Positions 1-12,006 of a stretch of 64,000 bases of DNA are shown piece by piece; the first letter of the stretch is position 1; each line of letters begins with the position of its first letter. A program made the translations under genes and the position numbers. The DNA comes from Bimastos eiseni (taxonomy: Eukaryota > Annelida > Clitellata > Crassiclitellata > Lumbricidae). Where the stretch lies: contig OY365807.1 in NCBI GenBank assembly GCA_959347315.1, positions 8,094,415 to 8,158,414 on the forward strand. Direction: 5' to 3'. The notes under the pieces were generated by a model. The model was not told where the DNA came from. It saw only the letters and a list, made by a program, of their open reading frames with translations, and did not search any database.

Positions 1-1639
1 GCGTACGAAATAACTTCAGATGAGAGGGCGAAATTATGATAAAAAATAGGAGGAAGCTGATTTTTTATGATGCCTAAACATTATCTCATCAGTTTGGTAG
101 GTTGCTATCCGGCTAATATTTTTGACTAGGATTTTTGTTTGCTTATAAAGTAGTCTCAGTTGGATACGAGCAGCTAGATCCATTAACCAAACGAATTGCT
201 CTCTCCTGGGGTATGATCAACCTTGTCAATCTTGAAGGATAATTAGAGATCAATATTGAAGTAAAATAGGATAAATATGGGTGAATCATTGTGACATTGA
301 ATGGCTAGCATTTGTACGGATTTTCATGTAAAGTATGGAATACAATTCCTAATTATTTGTTATTTTAATTTATATATTTTGGACATGATCCTTCCAAGTG
401 AGAAATTGGTAAAGTATGCATACTCGCCAAACATTTGCAGAGGAAACTTTAGGAATTGGCAGATTATTTCTAAAATGTGGGCTCGGATCAGCGTGCAGGT
501 ACCGGTCTTCGGTAAGATCGGAAAAGAATGTAATTAGTTTTCCCTTCGTTTATGGAAAGCTTATCAACGTTGAACCAATCATTACCGTATAGGCCTAAAT
601 GAGATTGCGGTTCAGCAATGCAAATAGTTCACTACAGAATTTGTGAGAAGCAAAAATGTCTTTATCACCTGTGAACAGTGAAAAATCATAACCAAACCTT
701 TTCTAGAGGTAGGGCCTACTAACTACAGTGCACCTCCCCAACGGTGACGCTGTATACTGAAACCAAGATACTTCCCAACAAACGAATGCCTCAGCATTTA
801 ATTCTTTAACGACTAGCTGTTTAGGTCTTCCCGTACATTTTAGCGCAGGAGGATATCGACTTAAGTTACTCTGTCATCGCATATAACCAATGTGCCCTCT
901 AATTTTGGAAATAGTATTCTCAAGAAATTCTGTGTGCGTAACATTTCATAAATAAAATGAAATGAAATTTTCGTGCGCAGGTCTGAGCTGACCGCGATGA
1001 TAGTAAAATTTAGATCATAATTTATCTTAAAGTATTATGGTGATGAGTTCTGATAACCTAAGAAGAGCCGCTTGTCGAAAGATAAACAATGGGAGACATT
1101 AGTCAAGGAACCAAAGTGTCTGGAGCAAGATCTGCCGTAGCCGGGTAGGAGCCTCGATTTACGTACAAATGTAACTTCATAAAAACAATAATGTGCTCAC
1201 ACTAAATTCTTGTGCGCGCTGGAACCACGATCTGTGTGGGCGCGCACCCACACGCGCACAGCATTAAGGAGACATTGCACAACCTTCTCCTCGCACTCCA
1301 TGATCTGGGATTAACCCTTAAGTTCATTAACCCTTGGCCGACTGTCTTAACACGTGAACATACTAGTTGCACGGAGTTCTTACTACCCGCTTCGTCAATA
1401 CGAGTGGTCGCTCGCACTCTCAATCCTAACGCTCTGGTAGTTCTCTCGTTCATACCTTCGTTACTGGTCGAATCGACCGATCACTGTTGTTCCTCATATT
1501 TTTCTTTTTATTTCATTTGTTGGCCTTTCCCTTGGGGTCCTGGGGCGACTAGAACCTCGGTTTCTGCACTCGGCTACTCGGCTTATTGTACGGCTTCCTA
1601 AGTTCACCTCCATCTCTGTATACATTCTATGTTATTCCA
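1..1639. other. Non-coding, no gene recognised
   Basis: AT-rich sequence with short chance ORFs (for example 301-537 and 1212-1601) that lack similarity, splice context or codon bias I could trust. Confidence 0.5.
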
Positions 1640-2150
1640 TTTTCGAATTTATAAAGCGCCTCTCACAGTACAACCTAATCAGAGGCGCTCCCAATGCAAA
1701 GGATCCCTAGACAAAAGAAAGGTCCTAAGAGTACGAGCAGAAACAGCTGTGCTACCAGATAGGATGGTAGCACGAGTCACAACAAGAAGGCTGTTCCATA
1801 GCGAAGGGCCAAACGAGGCATAGGCACGATACTGGGTTGTGGCTGTTCTTGAATGAGCTACTAGAAGATTGTGACGGTATAAAGAGCGGAGAGAACGTCC
1901 GGTGGTAGCCGAGATAGGTTGCCTGATAAGATCGCAAAGATAGCGTGGAGCTTGACCCAACAACGCTTTGTGTGTAAGAAAGAGAATTCTGAACTGAATG
2001 CTATCGGTTAGGGTTAGCCAATGAAGACGTTCAGTCATGAAAGTAGAAGTGTGAGAGAAATGAGGAAGACGGACGATCAGACGAGCAGCTGCATTGAGTA
2101 CAAACCGGAGCGATGCGGAGTTTTGGAAGGCCGACGAGTAATGAGTTACA
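1640..2150 (-). pseudogene. CR1/L2-type non-LTR retrotransposon, RT C-terminal remnant and 3' end
   Basis: The minus-strand frame reads VLNAAARLIVRLP, then LHWLTLTDSIQFRILFLTHK, LLGQAPRYLCDLI and QYRAYASFGPSLWNSL, the thumb and C-terminal landmarks of CR1/L2 ORF2. The element's 3' end shows the hairpin GAGCGCCTCTG...AGAGGCGCTTTATAAAT that other copies in the window share. Truncated upstream by the minisatellite insertion at 2155. Confidence 0.8.
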
Positions 2151-2154
2151 GGGT

Positions 2155-2305
2155 GACCGGACAAAATGGTAGCGGACAAAATGGTATGGGGACAAAATGG
2201 TAACGGAAAAAATGGTACGGACAAAATGGTACGGACAAAATGGTAGCGGATAAAATGGTACGGACAAAATGGTATGGACAAAATGGTATAGACAAAATGG
2301 TATTC
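2155..2305 (+). repeat. Minisatellite array, unit about 15-16 bp (ACAAAATGGTAYGG)
   Basis: About ten imperfect copies of GGACAAAATGGTA. It is the inverted partner of the array at 3233-3390. Confidence 0.85.
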
Positions 2306-3030
2306 AATTTCCACGTAAGCACGCATCCATTCGAGAGGCTTTCTATCAATCCAGCTTCTTTTAAAATAGGAATCTTTTATTCCATCCAGTTTCCATTTCA
2401 GCATAATTCTTTTCGTAAATCAAGCATCTTCTTCAACCCCTCTCTTTTCAAGGAATACAGATAACAGCTTCCAAATAAGCGTAATTCTTTGGACCAATCC
2501 AGCTTCTAATTAGGCATAATTTTTAACATCCATCTCGTTAAAGCAGAATTCTCATATCGAACCCTCTGCCATTCAAGTATAACTTTTCGTTGATCCAGCT
2601 TCGCCTTATAAGCATGATTCTTCTAAACTATCCAACTTCTAATTGAACATCGTTTTCTCATCGATCCCGCTTCTGATCTGAAGAGCAATCATTTTCATCA
2701 ATCCCCTTATAAAAAACATGATTCATTTCATCAATCCAGCTGCTGATTAAACAAGATTCTTTCAATTAGCCAAGCATCGATGTTAGCAAGGATTCCTATC
2801 ATCAGTCCTACTTCAAATTATACATAATTCTTTTCATCAGTCCAGCTTCTGATTAAGCAAAACTCTATTAATTGATCCAGCCTAAATTTATGCAAGGATT
2901 CTGTTCATCAGTTCAGTTTCTATTTCAAATTTAGACAGCATGATATTTGCAAGAAAAACGATTTTTCCAACCTAAACTATGATTTACCAAAGTTTGTTAT
3001 ACGCATATCAAACATAGTCTGATATATATA
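2306..3030. repeat. Degenerate satellite of about 55-65 bp units (ATCCAGCTTCTAATTAAGCA)
   Basis: At least eight degenerate copies of a unit containing AATCCAGCTTCTAATTAAGC followed by ATAATTCTTTTCATC. The same unit reappears at 39770-39860, so it is a dispersed satellite and not only the spacer of the inverted arrays. Confidence 0.7.
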
Positions 3031-3232
3031 TATATATTCCCTGACATTCCACTCCCGGACATTAATTATATATATGTTATATATATAACATTAATCATAC
3101 ATACTTAATTAATATGGCTAATATGATACACAACTTTTATGTGTGTGTGCTATGTTAGGGATCAATCGGGAGAAATGTCCTAGGGGAAATGTCCGGGGAG
3201 TGGAAATATGTCCTAGAACCCTTAAAACTCTA

Positions 3233-3390
3233 CCATTTTATCCGTAAGTCTACTATTTTGTCCGTACCATTTTGTCCCCATACCATTTTGTCCCCATACC
3301 ATTTTGTCCCCATACCATTTTGTCCCCATACCATTTTGTCCCCATACCATTTTGTCCCCATACCATTTTGTCCTCTACCCTTTTGTCCAT
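3233..3390 (-). repeat. Minisatellite array, inverted copy (TACCATTTTGTCCCCA)
   Basis: Seven nearly identical 16-bp units (CCATTTTGTCCCCATA) from about 3266 to 3376 with variant units at each side, in reverse orientation to 2155-2305. Confidence 0.9.
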
Positions 3391-3394
3391 TTCT

Positions 3395-3790
3395 ACCTAG
3401 AACCGATGCCGAGTGCTTGGCAAAAAGACCAGAAATATCAGCTGCAAGCATGTTTTAGAGAAGTGGACCCAGCACGGATCCTTGCGGAACCCCAAATTTA
3501 ACAGGAACCCAAGAGGTTCGGGAGTCACCTAAAATGACCATTTGGGTGCGATCAGTAAGATAAGAGCGAAACCAAAGAAGAGGGAGACCACTGAAAACAA
3601 AGGACATTTCAAGGCGACGCAGTAGCAGGACCTATATCATGGTCAACCATATCGAATGCTGAGGATGCATCAAAAAGTGCTAAGAGAGTGATATGGGATT
3701 TGTCCATGGCAGAATAGACGTCAGAGAAAAGAGAAAGAAGACCAGTTTCAGTTGAGTCGTGTGCTCTGAAACCAATTTACCTGCGCGGCA
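3395..3790 (-). pseudogene. CR1/L2-type reverse transcriptase palm fragment
   Basis: The minus-strand reading contains GFRAHDSTETGLLSLFSDVY, LLALFDASSAFDMVDHDI and, nearer 3400-3500, [12 protein letters not shown], the RT palm blocks of CR1/L2. Frameshifts and a stop (after GPLL) make it dead. It ends abruptly where the minisatellite begins, just before the expected YADD box. Confidence 0.8.
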
Positions 3791-4780
3791 ATCTAGTTTT
3801 TAATGCGGGATCTATCTGCCTGTTTCCCAGTGGATTTTATACCGCATTGCTGCTCTGCGTTCTTGGCTGTGCTCCATCTTACTTGCGCGATCGCTACCGT
3901 CTAGTGTCCGGCGTCGCAGCTGATTAGCTCTGCGACGAAGAGCGGGCTTCTAAATCCATGGACTCATTTGGTTATTAGTCGCGGATGGACTGGGGAAGCT
4001 CCTCGGTATGTTCTTGTAGGAGCTCTATGCAAATGCTCAGAACGAAAGTTGCATTATGATGAATAAGTCACCGAATGCCGCTGTCAGAGACATATGACGA
4101 AGAGAAGGGTTAAAGACACAACTTGGACTGTAGAAGCTGACAGTGGAGCTAAACATAAGCAGTATATATAGCGCTTGTTAAAAGGCTGGTTTCTCTTACG
4201 TGGATCTTATGGTCGCTGATTAATTACACATTACGTTGTTATTGTGGAACAGAAAATAACTGATACATCTAACTGTGTTTGCATTCACACAACATGGACC
4301 AAGGCCAGGAACTGAACTGTTTGCTACGAGAAAGATAGAGAAATTAGCGAGAGCTTGCCAAATAGGAGCATAAAAAGTAGCTCTTGGCCCAGGTTTTAGG
4401 GAAGACTATTCCAGAATGAGGATCAACCATTGCGAGCCTCCGTGTTACACTGTGATACGACAGAACAACGAAAGAAGACATCGCTCGGCGAACAGGTAAT
4501 GATGACACTGGAATGCCTAGCTCCCTATAACGTATAGGGTGAGGCACAACATGCGAAACGTCTGAACATCAACCAAGACCTTTACACTCAAGATTGCTTC
4601 TCAGGGCCGGTCAGCCAATGCAGTAGGCGTCCCGCATGTTGTTAGATAAATAACCATATTTCGTTTTCTCTACGAATTAGCCGAGCTGCAGCGTGTGAAG
4701 CGGATTGGAGTTGATTATTCCGAGAGAGGGAGAAGTGTAATGGCATTATCATAATCCACCCTAGGTCAAATGCACCTATG
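3791..4780. other. Mixed repeat debris
   Basis: 3800-4040 on the plus strand resembles the CR1/L2 C-terminus (LPVSQWILYRIAALRSWL). The remainder shows nothing I can identify. Confidence 0.4.
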
Positions 4781-4782
4781 CA

Positions 4783-4965
4783 TCAGGATGGACCCAGTTT
4801 TGGCCGAGCGCGTGTGGCATATAGTGCGGATCTGGTGCAAAGTACAGAAGCACGCTCTTCATGCTTCGAGATGGTCAGTTCATGGTCGAGTGTAATAACC
4901 AAATAACGCACCGAAGCAGAGAAGGAGGCATTTGAAAGGAGCGAAGCTTTTTGAGCTGCCAACAA
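4783..4965 (-). pseudogene. CR1/L2 reverse-transcriptase thumb fragment
   Basis: The frame VRYLVITLDHELTISKH resembles the LGVTLDxxLTFxxH block that follows the YADD motif in CR1/L2 RT. Short and isolated. Confidence 0.5.
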
Positions 4966-5868
4966 CGCCTACCAAGTCAGTTCTATTGAGTTTTTCCAGT
5001 AACTCAGAGAGCGGTTCAATCACTTCAGTGACATCCAGTCAGAAAGCGACGCAGATGATTCAACCACATTCATCTAGAAGATGCTGTTGTTGCCACTGTA
5101 TCTGCAAGTACGCATAGATACTTACTTGCATTTATGCAATACATCCATATGTATTTATGAAAGACTTCAGACACTGCTTCTGTAAACAAAGACATATTCA
5201 TACTCATGCGTGTAATTTAGATCTCAATGTCTAACATATATTACAACCGCGTCATGGAAACCAATGCATTCACCGGCCATTCTATAGCACTAGCAATATT
5301 CGCCGTTGTTGTTGCTTCTGTTGTTCTTCTGTTGCCATTGAATAGTCTTAGTCGAACTGATTTCTATCGGTAGTCTGTCTTTGATTTTACCGTTACGTTG
5401 ATCGATATATGGATTGGCGCTATACAAGTCCTTGATGACATGATATGACGAGCTGCTCCTTCGTTACGGTATCTAATCCCAGCGACGGGTGCGCCTTGTA
5501 TACTTACCTGAAGGCATTGGTATCCAGCTAAAATCCCAGTGAAGCATTGATTCCTAAGAGCGGCAGCAGAAGAAGAAATTCTCTCCTTCGTCTGAACACA
5601 GGCTCAGTGAGATTGGATCATTTCGCAAAAGAATAAGTTGCACTTAATGCGGTCGCCTCCCATCTTTCGGCGCCATTGCGGTCGTTGACATGGCAGAAGC
5701 AGCAGCAGAAACATCATCAGCATCGCCTGCTGCAGCTGCTGCAGTGTACAACGTCCGGCCGTCTGCATAGATGAGCGGTACCTGATCTACCAGTGCCGCT
5801 TCAATGCACACCTCGGATCCGTTCAGCAGCAGCAGCCAAAATCGGTGTAGGGAGAGAGAGATGGCGAG

Positions 5869-5870
<2 letters not shown>
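4966..5870. other. Non-coding, no gene recognised
   Basis: Nothing beyond low-complexity CTG/GCAGCA runs near 5690-5740 and chance ORFs. Confidence 0.45.
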
Positions 5871-5961
<91 letters not shown>

Positions 5962-6130
5962 GTGAGTGAGACAGAGAGACAGACAGAGAGACAGAGAGAC
6001 AGAGACAGACAAACAGACAGACAGACAGAGACAGAGAGAGACAGAGAGAGAGAGACAAACAGAGAGCAATGAAGAAGGGATAGAGGTAGGCAGCAGAGCA
6101 GAAGAGATGAGAGAGAGACTGAGGTAAAAG
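5865..6130. repeat. GA/GATA/GACA microsatellite
   Basis: (GATA)n at about 5865-5887, then about 65 bp of pure (GA)n, grading into GACA-rich repeats to 6060. The open frames in all phases here are by-products of the repeat. Confidence 0.95.
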
Positions 6131-6279
6131 AGATACAGAAACAGGCGGAGAGGAATTGAGTCACTGTCCGACGATCCAGTTGACTTACATTCCATCGAAT
6201 TCTGTGAATAGGAATCTACGCCGTTAGGCTCCTAGCCTTCCGTTCCTCCAGTCTGTCCTCCTGCTCCTCTTTACCTGGA

Positions 6280-6720
6280 AATTGAAATCACCACGCCATC
6301 CAGCAATCCATCCTCCATCCTTATTCCTTCCTATCCTCCATCCATGCATTCATTCATATATCATTCCATTTTCTATTCTTGTATCTATCTTCTATTCTTC
6401 TATCCATCCACTGAAGTATCGAGTTAAATATCCACCTATCCCTTCAACCATCAGTCATTACATTACAACTTTGTAACTATCCACCTTTCCATTATCAACT
6501 CATTCACATTGCAAATCATCCTTTCATCCATCCATCTAACCGTCCATTCACCTGCCCATCCATTCATCCACCATTCGTTCCGTTCATTCTTTCATCCATC
6601 CGGACTTCCATTAACCATCGCATCTATCCATTCATTAAGCCAACTTTTTCTGGTCATCTGTCAATCCATTCATTCATGCATTAATTCGCCCTTCATCCAG
6701 CCAACGTGCACAATTTCTTG
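6280..6720. repeat. Degenerate CATT/CATC tetranucleotide tract
   Basis: Long run of imperfect ATCC/ATTC repeats (tccatccattcatt) producing spurious His/Pro/Ser ORFs. Confidence 0.85.
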
Positions 6721-6833
6721 AGCACTGAGAATTATAAGGGCAGGAGATATCGTGGGTGAACTAGGAGCACGCGCCGGGTCCATCCCCAGGACTCATCCCG
6801 TATACAGGCATCTGCCTGCTCTTTTCAAGGTCT

Positions 6834-7110
6834 CAGTGGCGTAGCGAGGCAAAGAATGACGCCCCTGTCTACTATGCAAGTTGTAGAACAATAATGTTTC
6901 ATTTTTTCACCGAAAATGCCGCCCTAGGACAAGTTATAAGTCGAGAAAAAGCAAAAAAAGCATGGTGCCAGGTTTAGACAAGAGCAACAAGAATCTTGAA
7001 GAATGCAAGCTATACAACAATAATTTATTTTTACCAAAAATGCCACCTTAGGACAAGTGCCGTCTGTGGCGGTTTACCCCTCTCGCCCCCTTACAATGCC
7101 ACTGCAACAT
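6834..7110. repeat. Internally duplicated dispersed element
   Basis: Starts CAGTGGCGTAGCGAGGC, a hAT-MITE-like end. Two copies of the block ACAATAAT...TTACCAAAAATGCC.CCTAGGACAAG occur at about 6888-6935 and 7016-7055. The opposite-type end (CTAGCTACGCCTCTG) occurs at 9269-9284. No target duplication could be matched. Confidence 0.4.
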
Positions 7111-7687
7111 CTCCCTCCCTGGCTCTCTTTCTCCTCATCAAACCTATGCATCCATCAAGCAGTAGACATATTAATTATATTTCTCACTCGTATTATCATA
7201 TTAGGCCTATCATGAGTGGCTGTAATCCCAGCAACACTTCCATAACGCACTGTAGGAATTTCTCAGCAGTTGGTAGCCGTCCCTAATTTAATGCAACGCA
7301 AACGTTAATTCACACATTTCTCAATATTCTATTTCTACCAGCAGTATAAATTACTCGGCCAGTCTAACTACTTCAGCTAACTCCGCCATTGTTTGCACTC
7401 TAACAGTGCCAATCCTAAGTCTAGAGGAGGGCGACGCTGATGATCTGTGTTATCACACAGTGTGAAGTTAAACTGCAACCAACGAACTACTTCAGCTGAT
7501 CATTGAACTCTAGTCTGTCTAGGTGTTGAATAGAGGAAGGGTTTCCTCACATCGAGGAACAAACGAAGGAGGAAAAGGGAAAAGAAAGATGGGGAGTTGG
7601 ATGAGATGCAGATGAGTGTCTATCGGTTCGATATAATAGAAACAGGTTGCATGTGGTTCTGTAGATAGGTTATTACTAAGACTCTGT

Positions 7688-7763
7688 GGAGGAGGAGGAG
7701 GAGGAGGAGGAGGAGGAGGAGGAGGAGGAGGAGGAGGAGGAGGAGGAGGAGGAGGAGGAAAGG
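7688..7763. repeat. (GAG)n microsatellite, about 75 bp
   Basis: Pure GGA/GAG triplet run. The minus-strand poly-Pro ORF across it is an artefact. Confidence 0.97.
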
Positions 7764-8269
7764 AGGTCGTCTTCTTATCGACGAAAGATAGCATCTGATT
7801 GGTTATCATCAGACTCCTAATGGATGATTGGCTTCTTATTTGGCTGACTGATGACGAGGCTTTGTCGCTGAAGCCACTGTACCTCACCAACATCATCATC
7901 ATCATAAGCAGCAACAATAGCAACAGCAGCAACCGATGCCAGAGCGAGCGCAGGTGGTCTGCTGGTCATTGGCGCAGATGCTCTTAGGACTAGGTCGGAG
8001 GCAAGCCGAGAGGAGGAAGGGGCACTCGTGGCTCGCGAGGGCCGCATCAGGCGATGCATGGCTGGCGCAGTCATGGTCTGCGGATATGAAACGAGTGGAG
8101 CGTGACTCCGCTGCCACTTGGACCGTCGACTGGCGCGCTCCGTGTCAAGGAGTGGCGGCCAATCACTGATTGATGCTCGAGCGACGACGGAATGCTAAAC
8201 ACAGTCAGTGCCTTCTGCTTCTGCTGCTCATGGCACCCACTGGCTCATCCGCAACACCAAAGACCCAGG

Positions 8270-8610
8270 CAGAGAGAGACTGAGAGACAGGAAGAGACAG
8301 ACAGACAGACAAGCAAACAGACAAACTGGCCGACCCACTGAGAGAGAGAGAGAGAAGAAAGAATGAAAGAAAGAAAAAGAGAAAGAGACAGACAGACAAA
8401 CAGATAAACACAGAGACAGAGATAAACTTAGAGAGAAAGAGAGACACACAGACAGACAGATAGACAGACAGAGAAACAGAGAACCGCCAGAGACATACAG
8501 AGAGAGAAAGACAGACAGACAAACAGACAGACCGACATACAGAGATCGAGAGCAGACAGACGATTGATTTAGCGCGATAAAGAATGATAAAGAGAGCGAG
8601 AAACACATGC

Positions 8611-8665
<55 letters not shown>
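8270..8665. repeat. GACA/GAGA microsatellite complex
   Basis: Imperfect GACA and GAGA repeats ending in about 55 bp of pure (ACAG)n at 8609-8665. Confidence 0.95.
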
Positions 8666-8859
8666 TACACGGCTGGTGACCTCTGGTTATGAGGTCATCG
8701 TTCGAATTCTTTCTTATGCCCTCGTATATAACAAAAGCGTACACATAAAATATATTTTCTCGACGAACAAAGGCGAGCTCCGTAATTAAATTAGTGCATA
8801 GAAATTATGCAGGTATTGAATGCCAATTCATGGACCAACGTTTCCGGTTTCGCCATCTA

Positions 8860-9028
8860 TGTGCAAAGTCATTGAAATCATTTACGCAGGCAATCCAATC
8901 ATAAATGCAACATAAAAATCATACATGCAATCACAAAAAAGATACATGCAACATAGAAAGCATAATTGAATCACAGAAATCTTACATGCAACATAGAAAT
9001 CATGTAGACCTCTACATGCAACATAATC
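8860..9028. repeat. Short imperfect tandem repeats (ACATGCAACATAGAAATCAT)
   Basis: About six degenerate copies of a unit of about 20-30 bp containing TACATGCAA and ATAGAAA, leading into the perfect hairpin at 9029-9095. Confidence 0.7.
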
Positions 9029-9095
9029 TCATACATGCAATTATAGAAAACATAATCTTACTGTAGGACTATGTTTTCTATAATTGCATGTATGA
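9029..9095. repeat. Perfect 26-bp inverted repeat with 15-nt loop
   Basis: Arm 9029-9054 is the exact reverse complement of 9070-9095. It starts TCATACATGCAATTATAG and is built from the same ATGCAA/ATAGAAA words as the tandem repeats on its left. Confidence 0.95.
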
Positions 9096-9698
9096 AATGT
9101 TTGACAGCCATATTGTAATTATGACATGTCGGAGGCGCCAAGATTAATCTTACTAGCTTTGATTGGATTAATTACTTTGCATCAAAATAAATAGAAATTA
9201 ATAGTTTAAATCCTCATTTTGGCTCCTCCAAAACTTGGCGCCCGGGTATACCTGTCCCCTCTATCCCCCTAGCTACGCCTCTGACTGTTTTGGTGAAGCA
9301 AACTGATAAATAGGCCTCCCACTGTATAATATTATTGATTCCATTCCGTCAGTTAATATTTATAGCACTAAATGATGAAACACTATTAATAACCTGCGAA
9401 TAGTTTTAATTTTTATCCAAGCTTAGCATTGCGTTAATCTAATGTATAGGCCTATGTTATATTGCAATAGCTACGCACTTGTCAGCCTAAGCATATGTAT
9501 AAGCTGGTCTCCCTGACGCTTTTGTGGGCGCTGAGAATTTTCGAAGATTTACATTACATTAATGACAGAAAATTGAGTTATTGTTTTCGCCGAGAGCGCA
9601 AGCGAGTTGAGTCTATTTTTAGTGATAACTGTAGGCCCGTAGTTTATAAAAATAGACGGCCAAGATGGCGCTGTGTTCAGGCTTCCGGTGGAGTTAAA

Positions 9699-11550
9699 AT
9701 GCTAATTTTAAGAAATAATGTCGCGATCGGCCGTCTATTGCGAGAAGCGGCCGATGGGCGTCGTATGTTTCAGTATTTTCACTCCATCGCCCAACACCGT
9801 CTGCCCTCTGTTTTGGCCCTGCAAAGTACCGTGTCAGGACGGATGAATGTCGGTCGTTGGAACAAGGTCTACGAGGACTTCGTCGGGTCCGAGAAACTTG
9901 GTCGACTGCAAAATAATGTTTTCGTGGTAAACGATCTTGGTCTCTTAAATGACTCAATAACTTTAGAGTCGTACAGAGCCTAGTTATTTTTTGAAAATTT
10001 AATGTTCTTTGTTAAAGGACCTACTATGAATAAGCTGGCTCCCGCGACTTCGCCGATGTTGGCGCTATAGAAATGTTGAGTTACCAACGCCACTTAGCAC
10101 AGTTAACTTCAATCTAATAATTTTCTCTAGCTATTGGCATGCTTGGGATTTGAATCACCTGAGATTTGTATCGTCGAGTGGTTGTACATTGAATGTGGCA
10201 TCCACTTTGTTCTGGCACATATAGAATTATAATAATCTCTAGTATGCAATGCAATGTAATGACATTTCAAGGTTTACTCATTGGCCACATTAAGCAGTTT
10301 CTTCCTCTGAATAATGTTTCACTTAATTAAAAAGTTAACAAAGATGAAAAAATGTGTAATTGTGGGTAATGCTTTGTTGAAATCTGTTACAATAAATTAG
10401 GTAATTATGCTGATAGCAGGACTTGTTCTTCTGGTGAGGTCACTTCTGGATGCCTACTAAAGTTTTATTTTAAGTAACTGTAATATTGATTGTTATTTGA
10501 TGTTCAATAAATCTATAAAAATTAAACAGGAAAAGATATTACGCTTGATAAATACAAACTTTGACAGGATCAACCAATGATGCAGAAAAATCAAGCTACA
10601 CTTTCCAGTCAATTTTGAGATTAGTCTGTCCAAAAGTGTTTTTGTTTAAATAGCAGTCAGATGTCCTCTCTTCCAGTATGATTATCTGGTTCTTCTTTTT
10701 TTTAATGATCACAGTAGTTCGAATTTGATTGCAGGTTGAGAGCGATTGTATTCGCTCTCAGAATGTCCGACTGGAATATCAGCAGAAGCTCATTGCAGCA
10801 CAGATGAGGCTCAAAGACGTCCATTCTGAGCTGAGAAATGTCTCTACTGTTGACAAAAGATACCCAGAGCTATTAGCAGAGGAGCTGCAAGTTCTAAAGG
10901 AGGTTCGAGCTCTGTCTTATGATTTCCATCTGGTTGATGAAGCAGAAAAAGAGAAATTTCTTCTGTATGAAAGAACACTAGCAGAAAGCCACAAAGAAGA
11001 ATGGACGAAAGCAAAACGCTCTCTCAGATTCTTCGTCTATGCCTCTCTCATTGGATTCATTGTTGGCATTGCTGGAACGCTGGCTAGCATCTATCTGCAT
11101 AACTATCTGTACGAAGATCCTGTGCTTAGGAGCAAGAAGACAGTGCAGCATCTGGCTACAGAACTGGCTTATTTAATTCAGTCGAAGAATATTGTCATCC
11201 AGGCCTTTCTGCAAGATCTTGCAATTCTGCTTGATTCATTGCCGTCACCTTTGATTCATGATGACAAAATACTGCCTCTGCCTTTGAAAGAAGATGACGA
11301 CCAGTTTGCTCTTACAAAGCTTTGTCTAATGGTTCCAGTTTTTACAAGGAAGAATAAGGAAAATGGAGAAGAAATGGCACGACTTTTAAATAATTGGCGC
11401 ACGAGTCGTATCCAACAGCAAGTCGACATGCGTCCTTCAGAGGAACAAGAGACAAAAACGGTTTCTGATCTTGCTCTTCTCTGGAGAACAACTTTCTTGT
11501 ACAGTTTGCTTGTTGTTGGGGTACCTCTTGCATATACTCTATTATCTTAG
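9699..11550 (+). CDS. CCDC51: CCDC51/MITOK-like mitochondrial potassium channel subunit, 2 exons
   Basis: Exons 9699-9926 and 10735-11550 (donor gtaaac, acceptor ttgcag, phase 0) give a 347-residue protein. MITOK is the pore subunit of the mitochondrial ATP-sensitive K+ channel in the inner membrane. The start at 9699 is chosen because it opens an Arg-rich presequence-like stretch (LLREAADGRRMF); an in-frame upstream ATG at 9495 would add 68 unlikely residues. The family signature WNKVYEDFVG lies just before the junction. From FVG to the YPEL segment the spacing is 62 residues, the same as I recall for human CCDC51, which fixes the junction. A coiled-coil region follows, then a membrane segment at about residues 175-200 (FVYASLIGFIVGIAGTLASI) and a second at the very C-terminus (FLYSLLVVGVPLAYTLL), the CCDC51 topology. 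The gene converges on SEPHS2; a candidate poly(A) signal AATAAA is at 11992-11997. Human CCDC51 is slightly longer (411). Confidence 0.88.
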
Positions 11551-12006
11551 CACAATAGGCAAAACTCATGAAATTTACAAACACAAACTGCCTTAAAAAG
11601 AAATTTCGACTATGTAAATATTGTGAGATGTATGATATTGTAGTTAAAGAATGCAGTGTTTTTAGATGCTAATCGCTTTCGAGAATTTTATTTATAGGGA
11701 CATTCAATGTGGCTAGTTCTTTTTAGGCTAAACCCTACCTAGACACTACATTTTCTGACTTTGTTGATTATTTAATATACAGTGTTTGAGAGCTTTCAGA
11801 CTGTGTGCACCCATTTTGTGCAAAGTTTCAAATGAAACACCAAGAAAAATCAAAATACATTTATCAATCCAGGTTTACTTGTAGTTATCAATATTTTTTC
11901 TCAACTGCATATTATAAGACGACTCTCAATCCAGTGTACAACAGCCAACTGAACCAAAATTTAACAAATAGCAGCAGCAACGGAGACCATGAATAAATGT
12001 CAGTCA

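Noticed and set aside
5644..6195. 183-residue Leu/Ser-rich frame on the minus strand
   Set aside because: Translation of GA/GACA microsatellite, no non-repeat similarity.
7519..7932. Poly-proline protein on the minus strand
   Set aside because: The Pro run is the GAG microsatellite; flanks are not coding-like.
8205..8744. 179-residue Cys/Leu/Ser/Val frame
   Set aside because: GACA microsatellite artefact.
9495..9698. N-terminal extension of CCDC51 from an upstream ATG
   Set aside because: In frame, but it would bury the presequence-like N-terminus and shows no similarity; the ATG at 9699 has an A at -3.
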